Positions 6,892 through 15,643 of a stretch of 64,000 nt of DNA are shown here, piece by piece. The position numbers were made by a program, and so were the translations under genes. The notes under the pieces were generated by a model. It was not told where the DNA came from and searched no databases. It worked only from the letters and a program-made list of their open reading frames with translations. Numbering within the stretch: the first letter of the stretch is position 1; every line of letters begins with the position of its first letter. This DNA comes from Ligilactobacillus animalis KCTC 3501 = DSM 20602 (GTDB lineage Bacteria > Bacillota > Bacilli > Lactobacillales > Lactobacillaceae), in assembly GCF_001434535.1 (NCBI RefSeq), contig NZ_AYYW01000057.1:211225-275224 (forward strand). The letters run 5' to 3'.

Positions 6892-7770
6892 TTATAATTT
6901 AAAATACTCTAGCACTTGACGCAAAAGAGAAGTCTCAAAACCACTTCCGGCTAAAAACTCAAGTTGATCTTTTGCTTGTTCCAACGTATTAGCTAGCGCT
7001 TGCTTAGCTCCCTCTAGTCCTAAAAGGCGCGGATAAGTATTTTTATTTTCCGCCACATCCTTATTAGCTGTCTTACCCAACTCGGCAGTCGTCGCCGTTA
7101 CATCTAAAATATCGTCATAGATCTGAAAGGCTAGACCAAATTTTTGGCCAAAAGTAACTAATGCCTGCTCTTGTTTTGGGGTCGCTCCACCTAAAATGGC
7201 ACCGGCAAAACAAGCATACTCCAACAATTGTCCGGTCTTGTTTTTATGGACTTGCATCAACTCAGCTAAAGTCAACGTGGTCTTTTCACCTAAGATATCA
7301 CTGGTTTGGCCTGCGACCATCCCATTTGCCCCTGCAGCTTTGGCGAGTTCAGCCACCAAGGTAACACGTTTTTTAGGTGACAGCTTTGTTTTAGCTATCC
7401 AACCAAAAGCCTCAGTTAAAAGGGCATCACCTGCTAAAACCGCTATATCTTGACCAAAAACTTTATGATTTGTCGGTTTTCCCCGCCGGAGATCATCATT
7501 ATCCATCTCAGGTAGATCATCATGGATCAAAGAGTAGGTGTGCAGAAATTCTAAACTTCCCGCCACACTCAAAACATCTGGATCGATCTTTTTGCCTAAA
7601 CTTTGACAGATCAACATGATCAAAAGCGGTCTGATCCGCTTACCACCCGCTTCAAGCGAATATTGCATAGCTGCTTGTAGCGTCTTATTCTCAGTAAATT
7701 GTGCCAAGTAATGTCGCATATGCTGTTCAAGCAAAGGGATCATTTTATTTTGAAAAGTTGCTAACTGCAT
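6892..7770 (-). CDS. ispA: Farnesyl/geranylgeranyl diphosphate synthase
   Basis: This prenyl transferase condenses isopentenyl and allylic diphosphates for undecaprenyl and quinone side chains. The first Asp-rich motif is LIHDDLPEMDNDDLRRGKPT at about residues 79-98, the second is YDDILDVTATT at about 218, and GGKRIRPLL is at about 43. It has 292 residues. The start ATG at 7770 has no adjacent strong SD; its AAGGAAGG lies upstream of a hairpin (see the leader entry). It is co-transcribed with xseB/xseA upstream and tlyA downstream. Confidence 0.93.
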   Translation of the reverse strand: MQLATFQNKMIPLLEQHMRHYLAQFTENKTLQAAMQYSLEAGGKRIRPLLIMLICQSLGKKIDPDVLSVAGSLEFLHTYSLIHDDLPEMDNDDLRRGKPTNHKVFGQDIAVLAGDALLTEAFGWIAKTKLSPKKRVTLVAELAKAAGANGMVAGQTSDILGEKTTLTLAELMQVHKNKTGQLLEYACFAGAILGGATPKQEQALVTFGQKFGLAFQIYDDILDVTATTAELGKTANKDVAENKNTYPRLLGLEGAKQALANTLEQAKDQLEFLAGSGFETSLLRQVLEYFKL

Positions 7771-7863
7771 TTTTCACTCTCTAGGTATGGGATCATCAAG
7801 AAAACCTAGATTCCTTCCTTGTTTACTTTAACAGTATTGCTCCCATCAAATTTCTCACAATAC
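7771..7863 (-). promoter_or_regulatory. Structured 5' leader element, copy at ispA
   Basis: P1 is GTATTG (7863-7858) with CAATAC (7839-7834). SD tract AAGGAAGGAA is at 7820-7811. P2 is TCTAGGT (7810-7804) with ACCTAGA (7786-7780), and the ATG follows 9 nt later. P1-loop segments AGAAA (7855-7851) and ATGGGA (7846-7841) are complementary to P2-loop segments TTTCT (7803-7799) and TCCCAT (7792-7787), in the same crossing order as the other copies. The TGTGAG consensus is not used for pairing here, so the complementarity is kept with different bases. Confidence 0.6.
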
Positions 7864-7874
7864 ACAGCTAAATC

Positions 7875-8102
7875 TCAGTCATTGTTTGCTTCAAAGACGA
7901 CTTCTTGACCTTCTTCGTTGATAACTTTGGTCAGAGTATCCTCGGCATTTTGGAGGGTCTCTTGTAATTTTTTACTCAAAGCTACCCCTTTTTGGAATTG
8001 TGCTAGCGCTTCTTCTAAAGGAACATCGCCTTGCTCAAGTTTGCCTACGATCGCTTCTAACATTTGTAATTCTTGTTCAAAAGTTAAATTATTTTCTGTC
8101 AT
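7875..8102 (-). CDS. xseB: Exodeoxyribonuclease VII small subunit
   Basis: This 75-residue helical protein contains the family core [43 protein letters not shown]. It pairs with XseA to degrade single-stranded DNA. Its ATG overlaps the xseA stop by 4 nt, which indicates translational coupling in the xseA-xseB-ispA operon. Confidence 0.95.
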   Translation of the reverse strand: MTENNLTFEQELQMLEAIVGKLEQGDVPLEEALAQFQKGVALSKKLQETLQNAEDTLTKVINEEGQEVVFEANND

Positions 8103-9442
8103 TTTTTCTTCATCCCATCAATTTTAGTAACTTTAGCCTTCACACTACCATCGCTCAAATGCAATTTGATCTCCGAACCGACCGTCAGATCAGATGTCTT
8201 TTTGATGATCTTTTCATCCGCTGTGACGTAAGAAAAGCCACGTCCCATGACACGTAACGGGCTCAACATATCCAAGGCATTAGTAGCCTTTATCAAACGT
8301 TGCTCCCTATCACCAACATACTTTTCCGTTGCCCGGAATAGATCTTTTTTGAGTTGTACCACTTGTTGTTTATGCAAGTTGATCGTATCTTTTGGCGAAG
8401 AACTCTGCAAACGCGTCATCAACTCCGAAAATGACTTTTCTTTTTGATATAACTGTTCCCGGTAAGCCTGTTTGAGTCGATTCTGGTAACCATCAAGCTT
8501 TTGAAGGTAGCCTTCATACAGACGGTTTGGTTGCATAAAAACGTAAGAATTTTGCAATTTTTGTAGCCGTTGGCGGCGTAACTTCAGCATAGCTTGATAA
8601 CTTTGGATCAAGCGCAACTTATCTTGTTTGATCCGTAAGATCTCGTCTTCTAAGACCGGTGTTGCCAATTCAGCTGCTGCAGTAGGGGTCGCCGCTCTGA
8701 CATCAGCTACTAAATCAGCGATCGTCGTATCGGTTTCGTGTCCAACCGAAGAAATGATCGGGATCTGGCTTTCAAAGATCGCTCGGGCAACTTTTTCTTC
8801 GTTAAAGGGCCATAGATCCTCGATCGAGCCCCCACCACGACCGATAATGATCGTATCAAAATCTCCTCGAGCATTGACCTCTTTTAAACGTCCAACTAAT
8901 GAATCAGCTGCTTTTTCGCCCTGAACGACTGCGGGAAATAAAACTAGTTGTGCGATCGGATACCGCCGTCTAGTAGTCGTGATGATATCGCGGATGACCG
9001 CGCCCGATGGACTAGTGATCACTGCGATCCGTTTAGGAAAATGGACTAATGGCCGCTTAGGTGCGCTAAACAACCCTTCTGTGGCTAATTTAGTTTTTAA
9101 TTGCTCAAACGCTTGATACAAAGCGCCCACACCATCTGGTTCCATCTTCTCGATCGTGATTTGGTAATTTCCACTAGGTTCATACAGATCTACTCTTCCG
9201 ACCACTAAGACTTTCATTCCATCTTCAACATTGAATTTCAGTTTGTTAAATGCCGATTGAAACATGACTGCATCTATTTTAGCACCATCGTCTTTTAAAC
9301 TAAAATATTGATGGCGGGGACGTAAACGGAAATTTGAGATCTCACCAGTCAGATAGACACGATTCAAATATGGATCAGCACTGAATTTTCGATGTAAATA
9401 CTTAGTTAGTGCGGTGACGGTCAAATATTGATCTTTTTCCAT
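8099..9442 (-). CDS. xseA: Exodeoxyribonuclease VII large subunit
   Basis: An N-terminal OB-fold ([30 protein letters not shown]) is followed by the nuclease domain. That domain has [21 protein letters not shown], the [16 protein letters not shown] motif, [27 protein letters not shown], and a coiled-coil stretch. It has 447 residues. The start shares a base with the folD stop (9442), so it is coupled to folD. Confidence 0.96.
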   Translation of the reverse strand: MEKDQYLTVTALTKYLHRKFSADPYLNRVYLTGEISNFRLRPRHQYFSLKDDGAKIDAVMFQSAFNKLKFNVEDGMKVLVVGRVDLYEPSGNYQITIEKMEPDGVGALYQAFEQLKTKLATEGLFSAPKRPLVHFPKRIAVITSPSGAVIRDIITTTRRRYPIAQLVLFPAVVQGEKAADSLVGRLKEVNARGDFDTIIIGRGGGSIEDLWPFNEEKVARAIFESQIPIISSVGHETDTTIADLVADVRAATPTAAAELATPVLEDEILRIKQDKLRLIQSYQAMLKLRRQRLQKLQNSYVFMQPNRLYEGYLQKLDGYQNRLKQAYREQLYQKEKSFSELMTRLQSSSPKDTINLHKQQVVQLKKDLFRATEKYVGDREQRLIKATNALDMLSPLRVMGRGFSYVTADEKIIKKTSDLTVGSEIKLHLSDGSVKAKVTKIDGMKKK

Positions 9443-10290
9443 TAGCTATTGCTCTTTTCTGCCAATTCAAGCGTTTGTTGCATCAACATTGCGATCGTCA
9501 TCGGTCCAACGCCGCCGGGAACTGGTGTCAAATAAGCTGCCTTAGTTACAGCACTAGCTTGTTTGACATCACCGACTAATTTGCCGTTAGCCAAACGGTT
9601 GATCCCAACATCGATCACAGTTGCGCCTTCCTTGATATAAGTCTCATCGACCATTTCAGCTCGTCCCGTTGCAACGACTAAAATATCAGCCTGGCTAGCA
9701 ACTCTTGGAAGATCTTTAGTCTTACTATGCGCCACAGTGACGGTAGCATCTGCATTTATCATCAAAGCAGCTAAAGGACGTCCAACTAAATTACTGCGTC
9801 CGATGATCACAACATTTTTACCAGCCACCGGGATCTGATACTCTTCTAATAGGACCATAATGCCACGTGGGGTACATGGTAAAGCTTTAGGCTGGTCCAT
9901 AAAAAGATGGCCTAAATTTTCGGGATGCAAACCATCAGCATCCTTTTTCGGATCGATCCGTTCGATCACTGCATTTTCATCAAGCTGTGCTGGTAACGGC
10001 ATCTGCACCAAGATCGCATGGACTGTTACATCGCCATTCAACTCATCGATCAATTGTAATAACTCTGCTTGTGTCGTGTTAGCTGGTAAAGTGATATCTT
10101 TAGTCTTGATCCCGATCTTTTCAGCTGCCCGTTTTTTATTGCGGACATATACATGACTAGCCGGATCATCCCCTACTAAAACAACAGCCAAACATGGCTC
10201 TAACCCTTGTTGCTTTAACTTTTCTGTCTTTCCCTTTAATTGGCTGCGGATTTTTTCAGCAGTTCCGCGTCCGTCTATCATCACTGTCAT
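9442..10290 (-). CDS. folD: Methylenetetrahydrofolate dehydrogenase / cyclohydrolase
   Basis: This bifunctional folate enzyme interconverts methylene-, methenyl- and formyl-THF. Visible motifs are the substrate site YVRNKKRAAEKIGI (Y..K), VQMPLPAQLDE, PKKDADGLHPENLG, CTPRGIMVLLE, the NADP loop IGRSNLVGRPLA and PVPGGVGPMTIAML. I chose ATG at 10290 (MTVMIDGRG); a GTG at 10299 is adjacent to the AAGG SD and too close. It has 282 residues and heads the folD-xseA-xseB-ispA-tlyA-argR-recN run. Confidence 0.95.
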   Translation of the reverse strand: MTVMIDGRGTAEKIRSQLKGKTEKLKQQGLEPCLAVVLVGDDPASHVYVRNKKRAAEKIGIKTKDITLPANTTQAELLQLIDELNGDVTVHAILVQMPLPAQLDENAVIERIDPKKDADGLHPENLGHLFMDQPKALPCTPRGIMVLLEEYQIPVAGKNVVIIGRSNLVGRPLAALMINADATVTVAHSKTKDLPRVASQADILVVATGRAEMVDETYIKEGATVIDVGINRLANGKLVGDVKQASAVTKAAYLTPVPGGVGPMTIAMLMQQTLELAEKSNS

Positions 10291-10325
10291 ATAAATCACA
10301 ACCTTAACTTTAGTGTATACCTAAT

Positions 10326-10356
10326 ATTTTAGCACACTCAGCTACATTTTTTTCAA
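10326..10356 (-). promoter_or_regulatory. folD operon promoter
   Basis: TTGAAA (10356-10351) lies 19 nt from TAAAAT (10331-10326), which carries a TGTGC extension (TGnTAAAAT). The same TGTGCTAAAAT string appears upstream of coaBC. Confidence 0.55.
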
Positions 10357-10360
10357 AAAT

Positions 10361-10396
10361 AAAATGCCTGCACTAAACTTTAGTACAGACATTTTT
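10361..10396 (-). terminator. nusB terminator
   Basis: The minus-strand RNA forms a 16-bp hairpin with two G-U pairs (AAAATGTCTGTACTAA against TTAGTGCAGGCATTTT) ending in U-rich sequence. The wobbles pair only on the minus strand, which shows the direction. Confidence 0.8.
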
Positions 10397-10401
10397 CATC
10401 T

Positions 10402-10800
10402 TTAAAGTAGATTTGATAAAACACCATTAATAAAACGCCGTGATTTATCATCACTAAATTCCTTAGCTAACTGCAAAGCTTCGTCTAAAGCCACTTTAGC
10501 CGGAACATCATCAACATAAAGCATTTCATAGATCGCTAAGCGCAAGATCAAGAGGTCTGTCTTGTTCAAGCGTGCGAGCGTCCAATTTGCGCTCAAATGT
10601 TGATCGATCTTTGCGTCTAATTCAGATTGGTGTGTAAGTACGCCTTCTACCAATTCAGGCAAGTAGGCTGGTACTGTAGTTGTCGCCTCATCTTCCAACA
10701 AAGCTTCGTAAACGTCTTGTGGTAAGGCATCTGGGTTGCTATTCAACGCAAAAAGTGCTTGAAAAGCCAGTTTACGCGTATCATGTCTACTAATACTCAC
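10402..10800 (-). CDS. nusB: Transcription antitermination factor NusB
   Basis: NusB is the all-helical RNA-binding partner of NusE in rRNA antitermination. The start SRHDTRKLAFQALFAL and the end VALDEALQLAKEFSDDKSRRFINGVLSNLL are diagnostic. It has 132 residues. Its start overlaps the stop of the Asp23 gene by one base, in the conserved order efp-asp23(yqhY)-nusB-folD. Confidence 0.95.
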   Translation of the reverse strand: MSISRHDTRKLAFQALFALNSNPDALPQDVYEALLEDEATTTVPAYLPELVEGVLTHQSELDAKIDQHLSANWTLARLNKTDLLILRLAIYEMLYVDDVPAKVALDEALQLAKEFSDDKSRRFINGVLSNLL

Positions 10801-11228
10801 TATTCTTCACCATTCTCTTCCCCAAATAAATTATTTGGGTCAATTGTTTGTTCTTGTTTTTCAGGTATTACCCCTTGAACGTGCACATCAACGCCTAAAA
10901 TTTCAATTCCCGTCATAAAGAGAACTTGTTGGCGAACCTTTTCTTGGATCTGAGCCGCAACTTTAGGAACTGAGACGCCATAGTTCAAAAAGACATAGAC
11001 ATCAACTTTTAATTGATCTTCGTCTTTGTTGACCTTGACACCTTTACCTCGAATTTGACGGCCTAAGAGTTCTGAAAAGCTGTTGGCGATCGAACCACGC
11101 ATCGAATATACACCATCAACTTGACTTGCTGCGATCCCAATGATCACTTCGATCACTTCTGGTGCTAAACGAACTTCACCTAAGCTGGGTTCTTTACTTG
11201 TTAAAACAATATTATTATCTTCAGACAT
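10800..11228 (-). CDS. Asp23/Gls24 family envelope stress protein (YqhY-like)
   Basis: The 142 residues contain the Asp23 domain: APEVIEVIIGIAASQVDGVYSMRG, followed by VKVNKDEDQLKVDVYVFLNYGVSVPKVAAQIQEKV. It lies between efp and nusB like B. subtilis yqhY, which is linked to acetyl-CoA carboxylase control there; that role is only inferred here. The ATG at 11228 follows a long structured leader. Confidence 0.88.
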   Translation of the reverse strand: MSEDNNIVLTSKEPSLGEVRLAPEVIEVIIGIAASQVDGVYSMRGSIANSFSELLGRQIRGKGVKVNKDEDQLKVDVYVFLNYGVSVPKVAAQIQEKVRQQVLFMTGIEILGVDVHVQGVIPEKQEQTIDPNNLFGEENGEE

Positions 11229-11360
11229 ATCTAAAACCTGCTATATAAAATATGGAAAAATATAGGGAAACTCCCTATATCTCAAGAAAGATTATATATT
11301 TCCTTTCTTAAATTTTTTCACTTCCAATATTCAACCAAGAAATCCTTTTTTAAAAATTTA
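11229..11360 (-). promoter_or_regulatory. Structured 5' leader element, copy at asp23 (nusB operon)
   Basis: P1 is TAAATTTTT (11360-11352) with AAAAATTTA (11317-11309), 9 bp. It is followed by SD tract TAAGAAAGGAAA (11310-11299). P2 is TATATAA (11298-11292) with TTATATA (11248-11242) and encloses an inner 9-bp stem, ATATAGGGA with TCCCTATAT (11280-11260). CAG and 10 more nt lead to the ATG. The loop-loop complementarity is weak (TGGAA with TTCCA). The rest of the 262-nt gap up to 11490 shows no other feature that I recognise. Confidence 0.55.
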
Positions 11361-11490
11361 CCTGTCTTCAAGTTTTTTATGCCAGGACAATCCCGATCCC
11401 ATATTATCTTTCTTACGGTCACTGTCACAAAAAATAGCTAAAATTGCTAAATGGTTGATTTTTGGCGAAAATAACGTTCAATTGACCAAA

Positions 11491-12048
11491 TTAGGCACGT
11501 GAGATATATGTGCCGTCAGTTGTGTTGATCGTTAATACATCACCTTCATTAACGAAGAATGGAACTTGGACCACAACACCTGTTTCCATTGTAGCTGGCT
11601 TAGAACCACCAGAAGCTGTATCACCTTTGATACCTGGTTCAGTTTCAGCAACTGTAAGATCAACAGTATTTGGTAATTCAACACCTAATGTTTCAGAACC
11701 GTACATGATAACACTAACGACCATGTTTTCTTTCAAGTACTTCAATTCTTCTGTTAAGCTTTCACCTGGTAATTCTAATTGTTCATAAGTATCTGTATCC
11801 ATGAAGACATAGTTGTTACCATCAGCATATAAGTATTGCATCTTCTTGCGGTCGATCTGTGCTTGTTCTACTTTTTCACCAGCACGGAATGTTTTTTCTT
11901 GAACAGCACCATTACGTAAGTTTTTTAATTTAGAACGGACAAAAGCTGAACCCTTGCCTGGCTTTACATGTTGAAATTCGACCACACGCCATAATTCACC
12001 ATCGACTGTGATCGTTAAGCCATTTTTAAAATCATTTACTGAAATCAT
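11491..12048 (-). CDS. efp: Translation elongation factor P
   Basis: EF-P relieves ribosome stalling at polyproline. Its three OB-like domains are complete in 185 residues: N-terminal [40 protein letters not shown] with the modifiable Lys in the PGKGSAF loop, and the C-terminal [16 protein letters not shown]...[23 protein letters not shown]. The SD is AGGAGG with normal spacing. A separate promoter lies upstream. Confidence 0.97.
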   Translation of the reverse strand: MISVNDFKNGLTITVDGELWRVVEFQHVKPGKGSAFVRSKLKNLRNGAVQEKTFRAGEKVEQAQIDRKKMQYLYADGNNYVFMDTDTYEQLELPGESLTEELKYLKENMVVSVIMYGSETLGVELPNTVDLTVAETEPGIKGDTASGGSKPATMETGVVVQVPFFVNEGDVLTINTTDGTYISRA

Positions 12049-12108
12049 ATTAGTCCTCCTAAAATAATTACATAAGTCCCACTATCTCATTAGTAGCACA
12101 CTTATCCA

Positions 12109-12137
12109 AATATAATTCATACACTTTATAATATCAA
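12109..12137 (-). promoter_or_regulatory. efp promoter
   Basis: TTGATA (12137-12132) and TATATT (12114-12109) are separated by exactly 17 nt, about 60 nt upstream of the efp start and right after the pepP terminator hairpin. Confidence 0.7.
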
Positions 12138-12171
12138 AAGAACAGCGGTAAATGCAAGTTAATCACCGCTA
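12138..12171 (-). terminator. pepP terminator
   Basis: On the minus strand AGCGGTGA pairs with TTACCGCT, with one wobble, followed by GTTCTTTT. It lies just after the pepP stop. Confidence 0.6.
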
Positions 12172-12177
12172 TCTCGC

Positions 12178-13248
12178 TTAAATTTCATAATATTCTTGGT
12201 AAAAATCGGTCAAATTCTCATAGCCCGTTTCGGTGACTAAGATATCATCTTCCAAACGTACCCCACCCAGATCAGGTAAATAGATCCCCGGTTCGATAGT
12301 GATCACTTGTCCTGGCTGTAAAACTTCTGTGCTTGTTTTACCGATATAAGGGCCCTCATGAACATTTAGTCCGATCCCGTGTCCCATACCGTGTTCAAAA
12401 TATTTTGCATAACCTTTTTGAGCGATATAGTCGCGTCCGATCTGATCAAGTTCTTTTCCGGTGATCCCGGGTCTGACTGCTTCGATCGTCAGTTGCTTAG
12501 CTTCAGCAACGATATGATAGATCTCTTCTAGCTTAGGATCGACCTTGCCTAGCGAAAAGGTTCGGGTCACATCCGAAGTATAGTGGTCTAAAAAATAACC
12601 ATAATCAAGAGTTACTAAGTCCCCTGAAGCTAATTTCTTGTTACTTGCGACACCATGTGGTAAGGCCGAACGTGTTCCTGAAGCTACGATAGTTTCAAAG
12701 GAGGCTTGACTAGCCCCGTTTTTTCGCATGTAATAATCTAGTTCCAAGGCTAGCTCTTGTTCTCCAAGTCCTGGTCTAGCAAGTTTTAAGACATGCTCAA
12801 ATCCAGCCTTAGCCAAGCGACAACTCGCTTTTATCTTTTCGATCTCAGTAGCAGATTTTTGTGAACGCAAGGCTTCTATCAAACCACTCAATGCGACTAG
12901 ATCACATGGAGCATATTCATCTAACTGATCATAAACTTGATAGCTCAAACTTTCTTCAAATGCTAAAGCAACAACTTTCTCACGTTCGCATATCTCTAAG
13001 GCTCGTCCAAAATAATCCCGTGTGATCACTGCTTTTAACCACGGATTAGTTTGAGCTATTTGCGTCTCAAAACGTGCATCAGTGATCAAATAACGTTCTT
13101 GTTCTGTTACTAACAGAATGCCGGCATCCCCGGTAAAGCCGCTTAAATAATAGATATTATCTGGTGAAGTCACCAAATAAGCATCTACACTAGCTTCTTG
13201 CATTTTTTGCCGTAAGCGTTGACAACGTTGGTCAAATTCATTCATCAT
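12178..13248 (-). CDS. pepP: Xaa-Pro aminopeptidase / M24 family dipeptidase
   Basis: This two-domain metallopeptidase removes N-terminal residues before proline. The creatinase-like N-domain ends near residue 125. The pita-bread domain shows the five metal ligands: two Asp in LDYGYFLDHYTSDVTRTF, His in HGMGHGIGLNVHEG, Glu in ITIEPGIYLP and Glu in GVRLEDDILVTE. It has 356 residues. AAGGAAGG lies 5 nt before the ATG, a normal spacing that contrasts with the hairpin-separated SDs elsewhere. pepP next to efp is typical for Firmicutes. Confidence 0.92.
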   Translation of the reverse strand: MMNEFDQRCQRLRQKMQEASVDAYLVTSPDNIYYLSGFTGDAGILLVTEQERYLITDARFETQIAQTNPWLKAVITRDYFGRALEICEREKVVALAFEESLSYQVYDQLDEYAPCDLVALSGLIEALRSQKSATEIEKIKASCRLAKAGFEHVLKLARPGLGEQELALELDYYMRKNGASQASFETIVASGTRSALPHGVASNKKLASGDLVTLDYGYFLDHYTSDVTRTFSLGKVDPKLEEIYHIVAEAKQLTIEAVRPGITGKELDQIGRDYIAQKGYAKYFEHGMGHGIGLNVHEGPYIGKTSTEVLQPGQVITIEPGIYLPDLGGVRLEDDILVTETGYENLTDFYQEYYEI

Positions 13249-13307
13249 TGATACCTTCCTTGATCCATATTTATCTCATGATAACACACCTATGCGCGCT
13301 AGAAAAT

Positions 13308-13535
13308 CTAAACGATCGCCTTGATCTTATCAGCGATATAGTTTCCCTTGACTATCACGATGATCCGATTAGCTCGATAACTTTTGAGACTTCGAAAATG
13401 AACTCGAACGATCATAAAACATTTGTCTGTTCCATCAACGATCGCCGTAGCACCCTTAAAATTTTGTTTTGTACTAAGAACTAACATTGTTTGATCTTGT
13501 TCTTCAAAATAGATTTTCTCTAATAAGTTTGGCAA
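13308..13535 (-). CDS. Hypothetical protein, 75 residues
   Basis: The reading frame starts with TTG at 13535 (PNLLEKIYFEEQD follows) behind GGGGGCGG and ends 59 nt before pepP. The sequence looks like a real small beta-rich protein (MLVLSTKQNFKGATAIVDG, FMIVRVHFRSLKSYRANRIIVIVKG) with a basic C-terminus. I do not recognise a family. It may be cotranscribed with pepP. Confidence 0.5.
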   Translation of the reverse strand: MPNLLEKIYFEEQDQTMLVLSTKQNFKGATAIVDGTDKCFMIVRVHFRSLKSYRANRIIVIVKGNYIADKIKAIV

Positions 13536-13599
13536 ATTACCGCCCCCATTTACTTTTTATCCGTATTATATTCCTTAGTTCACAAAAATTCCATCAACC

Positions 13600-13631
13600 A
13601 TAACTTATATAATCAATTTATAATAAGTTAT
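13600..13631. repeat. Inverted repeat upstream of the SpoU methyltransferase gene
   Basis: ATAACTTAT and ATAAGTTAT form a perfect 9-bp inverted repeat with a 14-nt A/T-rich spacer, between two divergent genes. There is no U tract, so an operator is more likely than a terminator. A TGTTATACT extended -10 for the plus-strand gene lies about 35 nt further on. Confidence 0.4.
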
Positions 13632-13712
13632 CGTTTTTAAAAACATTCTTCCTTGTTACAGTTAATATGTTATACTGAATTTTATGTAAATTAGAAAACG
13701 AGGTCATGGATA

Positions 13713-14477
13713 ATGAAAGAAATTACATCGGTCTCCAATCCTCAAGTCAAGGCTTGGAAAAAACTCGTCACCAAAAAAGGGCGTCAACAAAGTCAAACTT
13801 ATCTGCTCGATGGTTGGCATTTAGTCAAAGAGGCATTGAATTCTGACGAACCGATCCAAAAGATCCTAGTCACACCGAGTTTCAAGTATCTAGCTGACTT
13901 AGAGATCTTGCCCGAGATCCAATATTTCTCGATCAGTGAGTCGATCGCCAAGCATCTCAGCGAAACTAAATCGCCCCAAGGGATCTTTGCTGAAGTAGCC
14001 TTTGACCAAACTACGATCAGTCCGACCACTGCTTCTGGTGCATGGCTCTTACTTGATGGTGTCCAAGATCCAGGAAATATCGGAACTATGGTGCGAACCG
14101 CTGATGCAGCTGGTTTTTCAGGGGTCGTTTTTGGGCCTAAGACAGCTGATATGTATCAACCCAAAGTCGTCCGCTCAATGCAAGGTAGCCAATTCCACCT
14201 TCAATTAGTCACAGCTGATCTGAGCACTTGGATCCAAGCTTTCAAGGCTAAAAATTATCCTGTTTTCGGAAGCGAATTAAACAAAGATGCTCGTTCTTAT
14301 CAAGAAGTTGGCCAACACCAAAATTTTGCTCTGATCATGGGCAATGAAGGTAATGGGATGAGCGCAGAACTCTTACAACAAACTTCACTCAATCTCTATA
14401 TCCCGATCAAAGGCCATGCTGAATCGCTAAATGTGGCCGTTGCTGCCGGGATCTTGATGTTTCAACTCATAGACTAA
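13713..14477 (+). CDS. TrmH/SpoU family RNA 2'-O-methyltransferase
   Basis: The N-terminal substrate-binding domain (VTKKGRQQSQTYLLDGWHLVKEAL) precedes a SPOUT domain. The three SpoU motifs are LLDGVQDPGNIGTMVRTADAAGFSGVVFG, ALIMGNEGNGMSAEL and LYIPIKGHAESLNVAVAAGILMFQL, which make the knotted SAM site. It resembles YsgA-type enzymes, whose rRNA or tRNA target is not predictable from sequence. It has 254 residues and is monocistronic. Confidence 0.9.
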   Translation: MKEITSVSNPQVKAWKKLVTKKGRQQSQTYLLDGWHLVKEALNSDEPIQKILVTPSFKYLADLEILPEIQYFSISESIAKHLSETKSPQGIFAEVAFDQTTISPTTASGAWLLLDGVQDPGNIGTMVRTADAAGFSGVVFGPKTADMYQPKVVRSMQGSQFHLQLVTADLSTWIQAFKAKNYPVFGSELNKDARSYQEVGQHQNFALIMGNEGNGMSAELLQQTSLNLYIPIKGHAESLNVAVAAGILMFQLID

Positions 14478-14495
14478 CTAAGGATCAGTGCCGTA

Positions 14496-14548
14496 TAAAA
14501 AAAGAGGGACCTATCACGATAAGCTCGTGGTAGGCCCCTCTTTTTTTA
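14496..14548. terminator. Bidirectional terminator, SpoU methyltransferase / HAD gene
   Basis: The long stem AGAGGGACCTATCACGA pairs with TCGTGGTAGGCCCCTCT with two imperfections. It is bracketed by A7 and T7 tracts between converging genes. Confidence 0.9.
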
Positions 14549-14557
14549 TAGCAATTT

Positions 14558-15169
14558 TTATTCAATAGCATTCAAGTTTTGAACGATCTGTTCTGCATGA
14601 ACATCGGCTTTGATCAACTTATCGGGATCAAATAAGATCCCCGCCATCTTAGCATTGTGCCCCGCTATGATATCTAAAGTCCGATCACCGACCATTACAG
14701 AAACACTGGGATCTAGTCCATGCTTAGCGACCAAAAAGTTCAACGCTTCAGGATCTGGCTTACGTTTAAAACCATCGTCTGCCGTCGAATGATCCGTAAA
14801 ATATTGCAAAAATCCATCACGCTCGAGCAATGTCAATGAACTTTTATCGCGATGGGTCAATAAAAAGTTTTGCCCACCATTAGCAATGATCCGCTCTAAT
14901 AACTCACGCGCCCCTGAAAACGGCTTAGCTTGAACTTGATACTTTTCTTCTAGACGTCGATAATCAGCATGCAATTTAGCCTCATCTAACTGTGCGGTCG
15001 TGTATCGTCGATAAGCTTCACGCACGGAAGCCTCACGCATCACTTGATAAACTTCACTTGTTGATAGTTCTACTCCTTGAAGTGCAAAAGCTTCAACAAA
15101 AGCTTTGACCATGCCAGGATACGTATCATAGAGCGTTCCATCAAAATCAAAAAAATAATTTTGATACAT
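14558..15169 (-). CDS. HAD family hydrolase (phosphoglycolate-phosphatase-like)
   Basis: The catalytic FDFDGTLYDTYPGM is at residues 8-21, motif II FLLTHRD near residue 103, and motif IV VMVGDRTLDIIAGHNAKMAG near 160. These are typical of subfamily I HAD phosphatases. It has 203 residues. The substrate is unknown. It follows dtd by 12 nt in the relA-dtd operon. Confidence 0.88.
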   Translation of the reverse strand: MYQNYFFDFDGTLYDTYPGMVKAFVEAFALQGVELSTSEVYQVMREASVREAYRRYTTAQLDEAKLHADYRRLEEKYQVQAKPFSGARELLERIIANGGQNFLLTHRDKSSLTLLERDGFLQYFTDHSTADDGFKRKPDPEALNFLVAKHGLDPSVSVMVGDRTLDIIAGHNAKMAGILFDPDKLIKADVHAEQIVQNLNAIE

Positions 15170-15181
15170 ATTATGACCTCA

Positions 15182-15628
15182 CTATCTATTCTCTGTATCA
15201 AAGATGATCGTTACAGGACCATCATTTACCAAACTCACTTGCATATCGGCCCCAAATTCTCCAGTTTGAACTTCGATCCCCAAAGCTTGCAACTTTTGGT
15301 TGAATTCAGCATAATTAGCCACCGCCTTAGCTGGCTCTTGGGCCTTAGTAAAACTTGGGCGATTTCCCTTCTTAGTATCAGCATAAAGCGTAAATTGTGA
15401 GATCGACAAAATTTTCCCCGCGATCTGTTGGACATTCAGATTCATTTTCCCCTCTTCATCGCTAAAGATCCGACAATTGGCGATTTTTTTTACTAAATAA
15501 TCGATCTGCTCGCTACCATCGCCAGCCTGAAAACCCACTAATAGCAGTAGCCCTTGATCGATCTGACCAACAGTTTGGTCTGCGATCGCCACACTGGCTT
15601 TTTTTACTCGTTGTAATACTACACGCAC
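15182..15628 (-). CDS. dtd: D-aminoacyl-tRNA deacylase
   Basis: The enzyme hydrolyses D-aminoacyl-tRNAs. The protein has 148 residues with the start [13 protein letters not shown], the SQFTLYAD motif (catalytic Ser-Gln) and the C-terminal [12 protein letters not shown] that forms the cross-subunit Gly-Pro motif. It follows relA by 15 nt, the conserved Firmicutes pair. Confidence 0.96.
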   Translation of the reverse strand: MRVVLQRVKKASVAIADQTVGQIDQGLLLLVGFQAGDGSEQIDYLVKKIANCRIFSDEEGKMNLNVQQIAGKILSISQFTLYADTKKGNRPSFTKAQEPAKAVANYAEFNQKLQALGIEVQTGEFGADMQVSLVNDGPVTIIFDTENR

Positions 15629-15643
15629 TTTTCTTTACCTCAC

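Noticed and set aside
7161..7453. Plus-strand frames opposite ispA
   Set aside because: They lie wholly on the opposite strand of a well-conserved gene, have no SD and no protein-like features.
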